A stretch of DNA of 64,000 bases, taken from NCBI RefSeq assembly GCF_031127875.1, contig NZ_JARXIA010000022.1, positions 42,757-106,756 of the forward strand. The letters run 5' to 3'. This stretch comes from Pelagicoccus sp. SDUM812005. GTDB taxonomy: Bacteria > Verrucomicrobiota > Verrucomicrobiia > Opitutales > Opitutaceae. Under the pieces are notes generated by a model, which did not search any database, was not told where the DNA came from, and saw only the letters and a program-made list of their open reading frames with translations. Position numbers and translations under genes: made by a program. Each line of letters opens with the position of its first letter. Positions within the stretch are counted from its first letter, which is position 1. Below are positions 43,185 to 52,867 of the stretch, piece by piece.

Positions 43185-43880
43185 ATGATACAAATACGCA
43201 GATCAAATGAACGCGGCCACGCCAACCACGGCTGGCTCGAATCCTACCACAGCTTCAGCTTCGCCAACTACTACGATCCCAACTGGATGGGCTACCGTAG
43301 CCTCCGCGTCATCAACGACGACATCGTCATGCCGGGCAAGGGCTTCGGCACCCACCCTCACCGCGACATGGAAATCATCACTTACGTGCTCAGCGGCCAA
43401 CTCGAGCACAAGGACTCCATGGGCAACGGCCGCGTCATCCAACCGGGCGACTTCCAATACATGGCCGCCGGTACCGGCATCCAGCACAGCGAGTTCAATC
43501 CCTCCAGCGACGAAGCCGTGCACCTCCTGCAAATCTGGATACAGCCCGACAAAAACGGAGTCGCGCCCCGCTACGCCGAACGCCACATGGCCGAAGTCAC
43601 CAGCGGACAATGGCACCTTGCCGCCAGCAAGTCAGGCCGCGACAACTCCATGGCCATCCACCAAGACGCCGAGCTCTCCCTTGCCCGCCTCGATCCGCAT
43701 CAGGAAATCGAATACACGCTCGCCGAAGGCCGCCACGCCTGGATGCACCTCGCCGAAGGCCAAGTCGAGCTAAACGGCCAACGCCTAGAAGCGGGAGACG
43801 CCGCCTATCTCAGCGGCCCCGAAACGCTCCAGCTAACAGCCGCCACCGCGTCCCAAGTTCTCCTCTTCGACCTGAAGTAA
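43185..43880 (+). CDS. Pirin-like cupin (YhhW/quercetinase type)
   Basis: 231 aa bicupin. The metal ligands of YhhW are all at the expected places: His57 and His59 in GTHPHRDME, His101 and Glu103 in GIQHSEFNPS. The N-terminal HGWLESYHSFSFANYYDPNW is the family hallmark. Such proteins degrade quercetin-like flavonols in vitro; their real role is often a stress response. A DoxX gene follows after 82 bp and a LysR gene is divergent, a common trio in proteobacteria. Regulation by that LysR protein is likely. Confidence 0.93.
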   Translation: MIQIRRSNERGHANHGWLESYHSFSFANYYDPNWMGYRSLRVINDDIVMPGKGFGTHPHRDMEIITYVLSGQLEHKDSMGNGRVIQPGDFQYMAAGTGIQHSEFNPSSDEAVHLLQIWIQPDKNGVAPRYAERHMAEVTSGQWHLAASKSGRDNSMAIHQDAELSLARLDPHQEIEYTLAEGRHAWMHLAEGQVELNGQRLEAGDAAYLSGPETLQLTAATASQVLLFDLK

Positions 43881-43962
43881 GTGCGACCTTCATCGCGATC
43901 CCATCAGCCCCCCGGGGCGGAGCCTACCCAAAACCCAACAATCTTAAAACAACCTATACACA

Positions 43963-44418
43963 ATGAAATACATCCAATCCATCCTCGCGACTTCCAACAC
44001 CGTCGCTCCTCTCATCGCTCGCCTGACCCTGGCCATCGTCATCTTCCCGCACGGAGCTCAAAAGCTCCTCGGCTGGTTCGGCGGCTACGGCTTCTCCGGC
44101 ACCATGGGCTACTTCACCGAAAACCTCGGCATCCCCGCCCTCTTCGCCTTCCTTGCCATCATCGCGGAGTCCTTCGGAGCCCTAGCCCTCTTCGCCGGAG
44201 CCCTCTCCCGCGTCGCCGCCTTCGGTATCGGAATAACCATGACAGTTGCCATGTTCATGGGCCACACCACTAACGGCTTCTTCATGAACTGGTACGGCAA
44301 CCAAGCCGGCGAAGGCTTCGAATACCACCTCCTAGCCATCGGCCTAGCCCTCATCGGCATCATCTCCGGCGGCGGAAAACTCTCCGTAGACGCAGCCCTT
44401 TCCCAAAACAAAAACTAA
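43963..44418 (+). CDS. DoxX family membrane protein
   Basis: 151 aa, four membrane helices. ARLTLAIVIFPHGAQKLLGWFGGYG and TMGYFTENLGIPALFAFLAII are typical of DoxX/SURF4-like proteins (first motif seen in parts: LAIVIFPHGAQKLLGWFG). They are linked to thiol or quinone redox processes; the exact role is unknown. It follows the pirin gene on the same strand and ends in a terminator. Confidence 0.9.
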   Translation: MKYIQSILATSNTVAPLIARLTLAIVIFPHGAQKLLGWFGGYGFSGTMGYFTENLGIPALFAFLAIIAESFGALALFAGALSRVAAFGIGITMTVAMFMGHTTNGFFMNWYGNQAGEGFEYHLLAIGLALIGIISGGGKLSVDAALSQNKN

Positions 44419-44428
44419 GCCACCTCCC

Positions 44429-44457
44429 AAGGGCCTCCTAAGCACGGAGGCCCTTTT
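44429..44457 (+). terminator. Intrinsic terminator after doxX
   Basis: AAGGGCCTCC pairs with GGAGGCCCTT across TAAGCAC, followed by TTC. A ten-base stem without mismatches lies just after the DoxX stop and also close to the end of the convergent oxoprolinase gene, so it may serve both. Confidence 0.85.
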
Positions 44458-44463
44458 CACTTT

Positions 44464-47400
44464 TCAACCTTCCTCTCCCCAGGCCCCGCCGCCCGGCGTG
44501 CGAATTTCCAATACGCTCTCCGCGGCCAAATTCCAATGCCCATTGCCCGCCAGCATCTCCGCTTCTCCATTGGGCTTAAACAGCACCTGCTCCCCGCAAG
44601 CTCCCGCGTCGCCGCCAGAAACGCCAAACGGCTCCTCCACCCGACGCTGCGTCAAAAGCGACAAGGTTACCGGTTCCAAAAACCGGATACGCTTCACCAC
44701 GCCGTCTCCCCCTCGGTTTTTTCCGCATCCGCCCGATCCGGGCCGCAAGGAAAACGCTTCCACCCGCACCGGATACCGCAACTCCATGATCTCCGGATCC
44801 GTCATCGCCGTATTCGTCATATGAGTGTGCACCCCACTCGCCCCAGCCCGCTCGGAGGTTGCCCCCTCGCCGCCTGCAATCGTTTCGTAATACCCGAAAC
44901 GATCCGTGCCAAAAATTAAGTTGTTCATGGTCGACTGGCTGCAAGCCGCCAAGTCAAAGGCCTTTATCAATACGGAAACCACCAGCTGGCTCACTTCCAC
45001 ATTGCCGGCCACCACTGCTGGACACTTACTCGGGTCTCCCTCGAAAGCCGGATTCAACATTCCCTCCGGTATTCGAATATCAACCACATCGAGAAAACCC
45101 TCGTTGAGCGGAACGTCCACCGCCGCCAACAAACGCAGCACGTAAATCACCGCGCTCGTCGTAATCGCCGGCGTCGCATTGTAGTTGTCGGGCTGCACCT
45201 CTGCCGTCCCCGAAAAGTCGATCAACCACTTGCCGCTTTCCTGCTTCGAGACCGCCACCGAAACCTCAGCCCCATTGTCCAAGCGCTCCGTAAACACAGT
45301 CAGCTCGCCCTCCAAGGGGCGATCGCTCAACGACAGCCGCAAGGCCGTAGCCGCCCTCTCCTTCAGCAGGCCCATAAAGCGACTCACCCGCTTCGTTCCC
45401 TCCTTCCGAGCGAGTTCCCGCAAAGCCGACTGGCCACGGCGGATCGACGCCAGCTGGGCCGACAAGTCGGCCACGTTTTCATCCACCGAGCGACTCGGGA
45501 AACGACCTTCCTTCAACAAGCCCAGCAAGGGAGCCCAATCAACCTTCCCGCCTACAACCAACTTCAAAGGGGCGATCACCACTCCCTCTTCCTCCAAACT
45601 TCGAGCATGCGGAGGCATGCTCCCGGGAGCGATGCCCCCGATCTCCGCGTGGTGAGCGCGATTCGCCACATAGCCTAGCAAGCTTTCCCCAGATTCCGAA
45701 TACACCGGAGCCAGCAAAGTTACATCCGGCAAATGCGAACCGCCAAAGGCAGGATGATTCGTCACCACCACATCGCCCGGCTCCAAATCCATCGATCCCA
45801 GCACCGTGCGCAAACAGACGCCCAAAGCCCCCAGATGCACCGGAATGTGGGGAGCATTCGCCAGCAGGTACCCCTGCCGATCCAAAAGCGCGCAGGAGAA
45901 ATCCTTGCGATCCTTCACGTTCGTCGAAAAAGCCGCTCGCTCCAGCAGAGCCCCCATCTCCTCCACGATCGAAAGAAAGCGATTCGTAAATAACTCCAGC
46001 TCCACCACATCGCCCCGAGGCCCGCGTTGCTCGCGTGCCTTCCTCTTACTGAGCTTCAAAGTTCCCTGACTCCCAACTACCGCCGACCAACCGGTATCCA
46101 CAAAAACCGTACTAAACGGATCCTGGATCACCACGGGTCCTTCGACCCCATCCCCCGCAGCAAGGTCCTTCCGGTCTACGAAACCCTTCGAGCGAGCCCC
46201 CGTCTCCAATCCCCCTGCATCCTCAGAGGGCAAGGCGCCAGAGCCAGGATCCGCTCGGAACGTTTCCTCCTCCAGCTCGCTCTCTCCGCTCACCGCCGCG
46301 ACGCGGACAGCAACCAGCTCGACGGCCAACCCTTCCGGCAAAAAGCCGAACTGCTCCTGGTACGCCGTTTCGAAGCGTTCCTGCAAGCGATCCAGCTCGC
46401 CCCCTTCCAGGGTCACGATCGATTCCTGCCCCCTAAACCTCAACTCGAAACGCGGATCCCGCAGTCGGACCTCCCTCTCGGCAATCCCGTCCTCGATCAA
46501 GCGCGTCCGCGCCTCCTTAGCCAACTCCGCAACCCAATCCGCCAACTCGTCCCTACTCTCGCTCAGGGCCCGCAAAACCTGGCGACCCGCAAACTGCTCG
46601 ACCTGGGCAAAACGCAAGCCCCGCGCGCTCAGCAAGCCCGCATCCGCCGGAAAGACGATCGTATCCATATCCAAGATACTCGCCACCGCGCAAGCATGCA
46701 GTCCCCCGGCTCCGCCAAAAGCCACCAACGCATACTCCGACGGGTCGTAGCCTTCACCCGTGGAAATCTTGCGAATCGCTTCCGCCATGGTCTCGTTGGC
46801 GATCGCCAAAAGTCCCTCTAGAATCGCCATGCGCTCCATGCGCTCGCCCGTCGCTTCCAAAATCGACTCCTGCAGCTCCGCCAACCTTCGCTCCGCCTGG
46901 TCCAAGAAAACCGGAATCCCAAACTTCGACGCGTCCAAACGCCCTAGCAACAAGTTCACGTCCGTAATCGCCAAGGGCCCGCCCGCCCCATAGCACGCCG
47001 GCCCCGGATTCGCCCCCGCGCTCTGCGGACCGACCCGCAAGGCAGACCCGTCGAACCAACAGATCGACCCGCCGCCCGCTGCGACCGTTTCAATTCGTAA
47101 GCTCGGAGCGAATACACGCGCGGCGCCGATTCGCTGTTCGAACTTGTAGTCCAGCTGCCCATCGAATCGGGACACATCCGTACTGGTCCCACCCATGTCA
47201 AAAGCGATGCTACGCGCCCTGCCCGCCTGCAGCCCCGACCTCGACGAGCCCACCACTCCGCCAGCAGGACCGCTCAACAAGCTATCCTTCGGCCGGTAAT
47301 TCCCGCGACTCACCAAACCACCAGCGCTGGTCATCACCCGCAAACGGCCCGACTTCGAAGCCGGCGATTCGCGGCGCGCACCTCCATCAGTTGCAACCTC

Positions 47401-48273
47401 CACCGCATCCAAGTACGCATCCATAATGGGCGCCAGATACGCGTCCACCAACGCCGTTTCCGCGCGCGGCAGAATCTTCGCAAACGGACTCAGCTCGCTC
47501 GAAATCGAAACAAAGTGCGCCCCCTCCTCGCGCAATATTTCCGCCACACGACGCTCCTGCGCCCCGTCGCGATAGCTATGCAGCAAAGCAACCGCGAAGC
47601 TCTCCACCCTATCCGCCAAAGACTTCCTAGCGAAAGCCCGCACCGACGCCTCGTCCAAGCCTTGCAGCTGCGATCCATCCGCCGCCAAACGTCCCGAAAC
47701 TTCGAATACACACTCATGCAAAGGTTCAGGCTTCCGGATCCCGAGTTCGAACAAGTCGGGACGCTGCTGGTTCCCAATCCTCAACAAATCCCCGAATCCC
47801 TCCGTCACTAAAAACGCAGTCTTCGCCCCCTTCAGCTCCAGCAAGGCGTTCGTTCCCCGCGTCGTCGCCAGCCGCATCTCCAGCTCCGGCAGTTCCTCGT
47901 CCAAACGCGCGCCCGACAGTATCCGCGCCGCCAAAACCGGCGGCTCCTCGGGGGACTGCAGCTCGCAAAGCTGCCCGACTTCGATCCCCCCAATCTCCGC
48001 ATCCAACACCAGCTCACCCGACTCCGCGTCCCAACCGAGCGCCTTGGCTCTCTGCTCCGTCCCCAAAACTTCGAAACCGTAACCCCGATAAAAGTCTCTA
48101 CAAACCGGATACGCCAAATCGACCCGGATCTTCCTCTCTCCGCAAACCTCCAGCACACGCCCCCGCAAAGCCGAAGAGGAAAGCGTCTTCACCCGCAGCT
48201 CTTCCCCCTCCGGCGAAAGCGCGATGCAATCCGTAAATGTTCCCCCCGTATCGATCCAAAATTTCCAAGGCAT
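44464..48273 (-). CDS. Fused 5-oxoprolinase / hydantoinase A+B family protein
   Basis: 1269 aa, the length of the eukaryotic-type fused enzyme. The HyuA-like half starts FWIDTGGTFTDC (ATP site), with LATTRGTNALLE, SIAFDMGGTSTDVSRFDG and GGGSICWFDG. The HyuB-like half starts near residue 730 (VVELELFTNRFLSIVEEMG, AAFSTNVKDRKDFSCAL) and has NHPAFGGSHLPDVTLL and HAEIGGIAPGSMPP (residues near 870-900). ATP-dependent opening of 5-oxoproline is the best guess; N-methylhydantoin is another. No associated permease gene is nearby. The second half ends in VLEIRTPGGGAWG, as in the family. Confidence 0.9.
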   Translation of the reverse strand: MPWKFWIDTGGTFTDCIALSPEGEELRVKTLSSSALRGRVLEVCGERKIRVDLAYPVCRDFYRGYGFEVLGTEQRAKALGWDAESGELVLDAEIGGIEVGQLCELQSPEEPPVLAARILSGARLDEELPELEMRLATTRGTNALLELKGAKTAFLVTEGFGDLLRIGNQQRPDLFELGIRKPEPLHECVFEVSGRLAADGSQLQGLDEASVRAFARKSLADRVESFAVALLHSYRDGAQERRVAEILREEGAHFVSISSELSPFAKILPRAETALVDAYLAPIMDAYLDAVEVATDGGARRESPASKSGRLRVMTSAGGLVSRGNYRPKDSLLSGPAGGVVGSSRSGLQAGRARSIAFDMGGTSTDVSRFDGQLDYKFEQRIGAARVFAPSLRIETVAAGGGSICWFDGSALRVGPQSAGANPGPACYGAGGPLAITDVNLLLGRLDASKFGIPVFLDQAERRLAELQESILEATGERMERMAILEGLLAIANETMAEAIRKISTGEGYDPSEYALVAFGGAGGLHACAVASILDMDTIVFPADAGLLSARGLRFAQVEQFAGRQVLRALSESRDELADWVAELAKEARTRLIEDGIAEREVRLRDPRFELRFRGQESIVTLEGGELDRLQERFETAYQEQFGFLPEGLAVELVAVRVAAVSGESELEEETFRADPGSGALPSEDAGGLETGARSKGFVDRKDLAAGDGVEGPVVIQDPFSTVFVDTGWSAVVGSQGTLKLSKRKAREQRGPRGDVVELELFTNRFLSIVEEMGALLERAAFSTNVKDRKDFSCALLDRQGYLLANAPHIPVHLGALGVCLRTVLGSMDLEPGDVVVTNHPAFGGSHLPDVTLLAPVYSESGESLLGYVANRAHHAEIGGIAPGSMPPHARSLEEEGVVIAPLKLVVGGKVDWAPLLGLLKEGRFPSRSVDENVADLSAQLASIRRGQSALRELARKEGTKRVSRFMGLLKERAATALRLSLSDRPLEGELTVFTERLDNGAEVSVAVSKQESGKWLIDFSGTAEVQPDNYNATPAITTSAVIYVLRLLAAVDVPLNEGFLDVVDIRIPEGMLNPAFEGDPSKCPAVVAGNVEVSQLVVSVLIKAFDLAACSQSTMNNLIFGTDRFGYYETIAGGEGATSERAGASGVHTHMTNTAMTDPEIMELRYPVRVEAFSLRPGSGGCGKNRGGDGVVKRIRFLEPVTLSLLTQRRVEEPFGVSGGDAGACGEQVLFKPNGEAEMLAGNGHWNLAAESVLEIRTPGGGAWGEEG

Positions 48274-48397
48274 CGTCTCACGCTATTTCTCATAGCGCCT
48301 ACATCAACCCTCATTCACTCGGCTTCTCCTCCCTCTCTCCTCCGGCCCCGTATTTTGTGATCGATCTCCCCCGCGCAAAACGTTGTCCTCCCCCGCC

Positions 48398-49459
48398 ATG
48401 AAGACTTTCGTTTACTTTGGCACCAAACCCGTCGCCCACAGCAAGGGCCTCTACTGCTACAGCCTCGACCTCGAGTCCGGCGACATGGAGCTCGTCTCTA
48501 CCACGCCTGCCGGAAACTGCGCCTTCCTCAGCATCCACCCCTCCAAGCGCGTGCTCTACAGCCTCGCCAACGTCGAAGGAGCGGAAAAAGGCCAGAACGG
48601 CGGACTCGCCGCCTACCGCATCGATCTCGAAACCGGCGCCCTCTCCCACATCAATACCGAACCCTGCCCCTCCGCGTCCCCCAGCCACGTGCAGGTCGAT
48701 CGCATCGGAGCCAACGTATTCGCTGCCAACTACGGCGCCAGCTACGCCATCGCCTACCCCGTCCGAGCCGACGGCGGCCTCGCCCCCTACAGCGACCTCA
48801 AACGCTACGAAGGCAACGGCCCAAACAAGGATCGCCAGGAAGCCCCGCACCCGCATTCCGTATTCACTTCTCCTGACAATCGCTTCGCCCTCGTGAGCGA
48901 CCTCGGCACCGACACCGTGCACGTCTACGAAAACGACACCGTCAACCACAAGCTCGCCCCCTCCGCCTTCGGCCATGTCAAGACCGCCCCCGGCGCCGGA
49001 CCGCGCCACCTCGCCTTCCACCCGAGCGGCGGCTTCGTCTACGTGCTCAACGAAATGGCCTCCACCATCGGCGTCTACGACTACGACTCCGCCACCGGCG
49101 CCCTCAGCGAAACCCAAGTCATCGACACCCTGCCCGCCGACTACGACGAAATCCGGTGGGCCGCCGAAGTCCTCGTCTCCCCAGACGGACGCTTCGTCTA
49201 CTCCTCCAACCGGGGACACGAGAGCATCGCCATTTTCTCCGTCGATCCCGCCACCGGCAAACTCACCGCCGTCGGCCACGAACCTACCCGTGGCGTGCAA
49301 CCCCGCAACTTCAACATCGACCCCAGCGGCCGTTGGCTCATCGCCGCCAACATGGACAGCGACAACTGCGAACTCTTCCGCATCGACCCCGTATCCGGAA
49401 AGCTAACACACACCCGCAGCCTCAACATCCCAGCCTGCGCTCGCGTCGCCTTCCTCTAG
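48398..49459 (+). CDS. Lactonase-family seven-bladed propeller protein (6-phosphogluconolactonase type)
   Basis: 353 aa. The start MKTFVYFGTK (ATG at 48398; a TTG 15 bp upstream is possible) leads to blades typical of YbhE/Pgl and 3-carboxymuconate cyclase-like proteins: LSIHPSKRVLYSLANV, GLAAYRIDLETGAL, APHPHSVFTSPDNRFALVSD (seen as PHPHSVFTSPDNRFALVSD), GPRHLAFHPSGGFVYVLNE, LVSPDGRFVYSSNRGHESIA, PRNFNIDPSGRWLIAANMDS. It may hydrolyse 6-phosphogluconolactone or another sugar lactone. No signal peptide. Its last 8 codons and stop are inside a 51-bp tandem duplication. Confidence 0.88.
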   Translation: MKTFVYFGTKPVAHSKGLYCYSLDLESGDMELVSTTPAGNCAFLSIHPSKRVLYSLANVEGAEKGQNGGLAAYRIDLETGALSHINTEPCPSASPSHVQVDRIGANVFAANYGASYAIAYPVRADGGLAPYSDLKRYEGNGPNKDRQEAPHPHSVFTSPDNRFALVSDLGTDTVHVYENDTVNHKLAPSAFGHVKTAPGAGPRHLAFHPSGGFVYVLNEMASTIGVYDYDSATGALSETQVIDTLPADYDEIRWAAEVLVSPDGRFVYSSNRGHESIAIFSVDPATGKLTAVGHEPTRGVQPRNFNIDPSGRWLIAANMDSDNCELFRIDPVSGKLTHTRSLNIPACARVAFL

Positions 49460-49535
49460 CCGCATCTCGCCCCGCGCCCTTCGCCCTGCGCTCGCGTCGC
49501 CTTCCTCTAGCCGCATCTCGCCCCGCGCCCTTCGC
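49434..49535 (+). repeat. Perfect tandem duplication, two 51-bp units
   Basis: Two identical 51-bp units, 49434-49484 and 49485-49535, followed by a short degenerate third start. Unit 1 holds the last codons (ACARVAFL) and TAG of the lactonase-like gene; unit 2 repeats the same C-terminus and stop in frame because 51 is divisible by three. The intergenic part of each unit is GC-rich. It probably arose recently by slippage or unequal crossing over, since the copies are identical. Confidence 0.9.
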
Positions 49536-49547
49536 CCCGCGCCCGGT

Positions 49548-50873
49548 CTACTCCGGCGGGGCGTCTTCCAACAACAGGTTGCGGCTGCCCACCTTGCCGG
49601 CTTCCTCCTCGACCTGCCGCTCGATCGCATCGTCGCGCGACACGTCCGCTTGCTGCAAAGGCTTGCTGGGGCCAGACGACTTCTCAGCCTCGCTCCCCGG
49701 ATCAACCGCCAGCGCCTCAGCCGCGCTCCAATTTTCCAGCCGCACGCGGTGGATCGGCTCGGGCAGATCCATGCCAGCTTCTTCCAGGCGACCCTTCACC
49801 AAGCGGATCGCCTCGCTGCGCACTTTCGCATAGCTGAAAGCGGATTGGTCGACCCAACCAAAAAACTGGATGCTGACACTCGAATCGGCCAAGGACTCGA
49901 TCATAGCCCAAGGCGGCGGATCCTCCATCACCCCCGCCATCCCCTTCAAGGTTGCCACTCCCAGCGCCTGCGCCGCGGTCAAGTCTTCCGTCACGCCGAC
50001 CCCGACCACGAAGTCGAAGCGACGTTCGCTGTTGGTCGTGTAATTAAGTATCACGCTTTTGAATACTAAGCTATTGGGCAGCCTCAAGTGGTTCCCATCC
50101 AGAGTCATGAGGATAGTCGCCCGCGTGCTCAGGCTAATCACCCGCCCTTCCTGGCCATCGATGACCACATGGTCGTTCGGCTTGAACGGCCGCCGCACGC
50201 TCAGCAAAAGGCTGGCCACGTAATTCTCGATCAAGTCGCGAAAGGCGAAGCCGATCGCTAACCCTGCCACGCCGGCCGCACCAAAGACCGCTCCCACCAA
50301 GGCTGTCGCATCCAGCAAATCGAGAGCCACCACCAGCCCCACCAGAAACACGCCCAGCTTCAAGCCCTGGGACGCGATCTCCTGCAAGAAGCGGTTCCCG
50401 CCGACGAAGCGACGCGAAACTCCCGATCGGGCCAAGAGCCCGCCAAGCCAGCCGAACCCGACCACGATGGCGACCGCTACCAAAAAGAGCGGAAGGTAGC
50501 CCAGCGCCATCTGCAGCTTCAGGAGGCTCCGGTCCAGAGCATTGCCCACCCGATCCCGAATCTTGCCTCCCAGCACCAACTCGTTCTTCACGTCGATGAC
50601 CGTGGGCAAGGCCTCCGCGATTTCCTCGGCGGTAGCGCGAAGCGACGAGTCGTCCACCGTTCCCGCCAAGGTGACGATCCCGCCTTGGTAATCCGCCTCC
50701 ACCCGCTCCAAGCCCGCCACATCGGACAAGCGCCCCTGCAATTCCTCCAATACCTGCTCGTCAGGCGAGAGCTCCGCGGCTCCCTCCTCCTGCCCCACCA
50801 ACGATGCCCCCGAAGACAGGCCAATGGCGAAGAACAGAAATGCTCGTAGAGCAAGCGGGAGGAACGGATGCAT
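49548..50873 (-). CDS. Mechanosensitive channel of the MscS family with N-terminal BON domain
   Basis: 441 aa. A signal peptide (ALRAFLFFAIGLSSGASLVGQ), then a BON domain at about 30-100 (LQGRLSDVAGLERVEADYQG, GIVTLAGTVDDSSLRATAEE), three membrane helices, and the MscS core: the pore helix VFGAAGVAGLAIGFAFRDLI with ENYVASLLLSVRRPFKPND, the beta domain VVIDGQEGRVISLSTRAT, and a long Glu/Ser-rich tail. It opens under membrane tension to release solutes. BON domains bind membranes or lipids. The ATG at 50873 is preferred; 19 extra residues upstream are possible. Confidence 0.88.
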   Translation of the reverse strand: MHPFLPLALRAFLFFAIGLSSGASLVGQEEGAAELSPDEQVLEELQGRLSDVAGLERVEADYQGGIVTLAGTVDDSSLRATAEEIAEALPTVIDVKNELVLGGKIRDRVGNALDRSLLKLQMALGYLPLFLVAVAIVVGFGWLGGLLARSGVSRRFVGGNRFLQEIASQGLKLGVFLVGLVVALDLLDATALVGAVFGAAGVAGLAIGFAFRDLIENYVASLLLSVRRPFKPNDHVVIDGQEGRVISLSTRATILMTLDGNHLRLPNSLVFKSVILNYTTNSERRFDFVVGVGVTEDLTAAQALGVATLKGMAGVMEDPPPWAMIESLADSSVSIQFFGWVDQSAFSYAKVRSEAIRLVKGRLEEAGMDLPEPIHRVRLENWSAAEALAVDPGSEAEKSSGPSKPLQQADVSRDDAIERQVEEEAGKVGSRNLLLEDAPPE

Positions 50874-50989
50874 CAACTTCACAGCATCCTCCCTGCATGA
50901 AACATGCCTCGCCCTCCGCCAACGCCCCATTCCTCACGCGAGCCATCGCCCCATGGCGCGCTCCCTGCGTATCACGATTCCCTAGCAAC

Positions 50990-51724
50990 ATGAGAAAAGT
51001 ACTGCGACGCATCCAACCGAAACAATACAAGAACCTTTTCCTCGCCCTGCTCTGCTCGCTGGGCGCCTGGGGCTTCATCGAGGTCGCAGACGAAGTCGCC
51101 GAGGAGGACACCAAGCAGTTCGACGAAGCCATCCTGCTCAGCCTGCGCGAGGCCGACGACACTGCCGATCCCATCGGCCCCATCTGGTTCGAGGAAGCGG
51201 CCCGCGACATCACCGCCCTCGGCAGCCTCGCCGTCCTGCTCATCGCCAGCCTCGGCACCGCCGTATTCCTGCTGCTTATCGGAAAACGCCACACCTGCCT
51301 GCTCTTCGTCCTCTGCGCCCTCTCTGGCGTAGCCCTCAGCCAAGGGCTCAAAGGCTTCTACGACCGGGCCCGCCCCGACCTCGTCGCCCACGAGATGCAT
51401 GTGCTGACGGCCAGTTTTCCCAGCGGACACTCGCTCCTCTCCGCTGTCATCTACCTCAGCCTCGGGGCCATGCTGGCGAGCAGCCAACCGAAAATCCTGG
51501 TCAAATCCTTCCTGATCGGCACCTCCATCGTCCTCGCCATCCTCGTCGGACTCTCCCGTCTTTACCTCGGCGTGCACTGGCCCTCCGACGTGCTTGCCGG
51601 CTGGAGCGCCGGGACGGCTTGGGCAATCCTCTGGGTGATCGTTGCCCGCCTCTACCTCCCGCGCCGCGAAACCGAAACGTCCGGCCTAGAAGGACAAACA
51701 CCCTCCCAACCGCCCTCGGCGTAG
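50990..51724 (+). CDS. PAP2-family membrane phosphatase
   Basis: 244 aa, about five membrane helices. The phosphatidate phosphatase catalytic motifs are in order: LKGFYDRARPDL (KxxxxxxRP), SFPSGHSLLSAVI (PSGH) and SRLYLGVHWPSDVLAG (SRxxxxxHxxxD). It could act on phosphatidate, undecaprenyl pyrophosphate or phosphatidylglycerol phosphate. The ATG at 50990 is 117 bp from the divergent MscS gene. A diacylglycerol kinase gene, which would make the reverse lipid step, follows 159 bp downstream. Confidence 0.9.
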   Translation: MRKVLRRIQPKQYKNLFLALLCSLGAWGFIEVADEVAEEDTKQFDEAILLSLREADDTADPIGPIWFEEAARDITALGSLAVLLIASLGTAVFLLLIGKRHTCLLFVLCALSGVALSQGLKGFYDRARPDLVAHEMHVLTASFPSGHSLLSAVIYLSLGAMLASSQPKILVKSFLIGTSIVLAILVGLSRLYLGVHWPSDVLAGWSAGTAWAILWVIVARLYLPRRETETSGLEGQTPSQPPSA

Positions 51725-51883
51725 CGCAAAGCACCCCGAACGTCCTCGCGCGGTGCGCAATGCACCACAAGGCGAAGCCAACGGAGAGCGAGCAACCGCG
51801 AACTTCCCTCCCGCCAGTCCGATTCTCGCCCCCTTTCCTCTCCGTGGCGCAAGACCCGCAATACAACAGAGAAGTCCTCCCCT

Positions 51884-52867
51884 ATGAACGCTCCCACTAA
51901 AGCATCCCCTCTCCCTCACTCCACGCCCGACGCCCGAAAGACCGCCCGCTGCGTGGTGATCCTAAACAAGAAGTCCGGCACCTTGTCCGAACTCTGGTCG
52001 GACGACTTCGAACAGGAATTGCTGGGCGCCTTGAAAGCAAACGGATGGGCGCCCGAACTGCACCTTACCGACGGAAGCGACATCGACTCCATCGTCGAGC
52101 GCGCCATCGAAAGCCGCTGCGACGCCATCATCGCCGGCGGCGGCGACGGGACCACCACCTCCATCGCCTCCCAACTGCGCAATACCGAAATCCCCCTCGG
52201 CATCCTGCCCTGCGGCACGCTCAACCTCGCCGCCCGCGACCTCGGCACCCCCTTGGATCCACTCGAAGCCGTCAAGTCGCTCCACCCCCACCGCTACCGC
52301 AACATCGACGTGCTCGAGGTCAACGGACAGACCTGCCTCTGCCTCACCATCCTCGGCGTCTACCCCGAGCTCCTTCACCAAGCCGAAGAGTTCCACGGCC
52401 GCAAATGGTGGATAAAATTCTGCAAGCTGAGCGGACAACTGGCGACAGCCTACTTCCGCTCGCCCCGCTTCCGTATCAAGATCGAGAAAAATTCCGGCGA
52501 GACGAAAGATGTATCCACACGGCTACTACTCATCGTTCCCGGCGAATACGAAGACGAGTTCGGCTTCATCCCTCGCCGCGAAGGGCTCTCCTCCGGAAAA
52601 TGCCGCCTCTACGTTTCCAAGCACCAATCGCGCTGGTCCAACCTCAAGATGGCCTTCCGCTTCCTCACCGGCCATACCAAGCAAGACCCCGACATGCTGG
52701 TGGAAAGCGCCGACTCGGTCGAAATTTCCGTCAAAGGAAAAAGCTCCGCCAAAGTCTCTCTCGACGGAGAACTCCTCGAACTGAAGCTACCGGCCCGCTT
52801 CGACCTCAAACGCCACGAGCTCCGCGTGCTCGTGCCCCAGACCGACACCCTCCCCCCACGACCATGA
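51884..52867 (+). CDS. Diacylglycerol kinase-family lipid kinase (DagK/YegS-like)
   Basis: 327 aa. The catalytic domain has CDAIIAGGGDGTTTSIASQL (GGGDGT ATP site) and PLGILPCGTLNLAARDLGTP, as in soluble DagK/YegS/sphingosine kinases. The C-terminal half (KVSLDGELLELKLP) completes the fold, with DGE as a metal-site motif. It phosphorylates a diacylglycerol-type lipid at the membrane. It overlaps the next gene by ATGA, so the two are translationally coupled. Confidence 0.9.
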   Translation: MNAPTKASPLPHSTPDARKTARCVVILNKKSGTLSELWSDDFEQELLGALKANGWAPELHLTDGSDIDSIVERAIESRCDAIIAGGGDGTTTSIASQLRNTEIPLGILPCGTLNLAARDLGTPLDPLEAVKSLHPHRYRNIDVLEVNGQTCLCLTILGVYPELLHQAEEFHGRKWWIKFCKLSGQLATAYFRSPRFRIKIEKNSGETKDVSTRLLLIVPGEYEDEFGFIPRREGLSSGKCRLYVSKHQSRWSNLKMAFRFLTGHTKQDPDMLVESADSVEISVKGKSSAKVSLDGELLELKLPARFDLKRHELRVLVPQTDTLPPRP

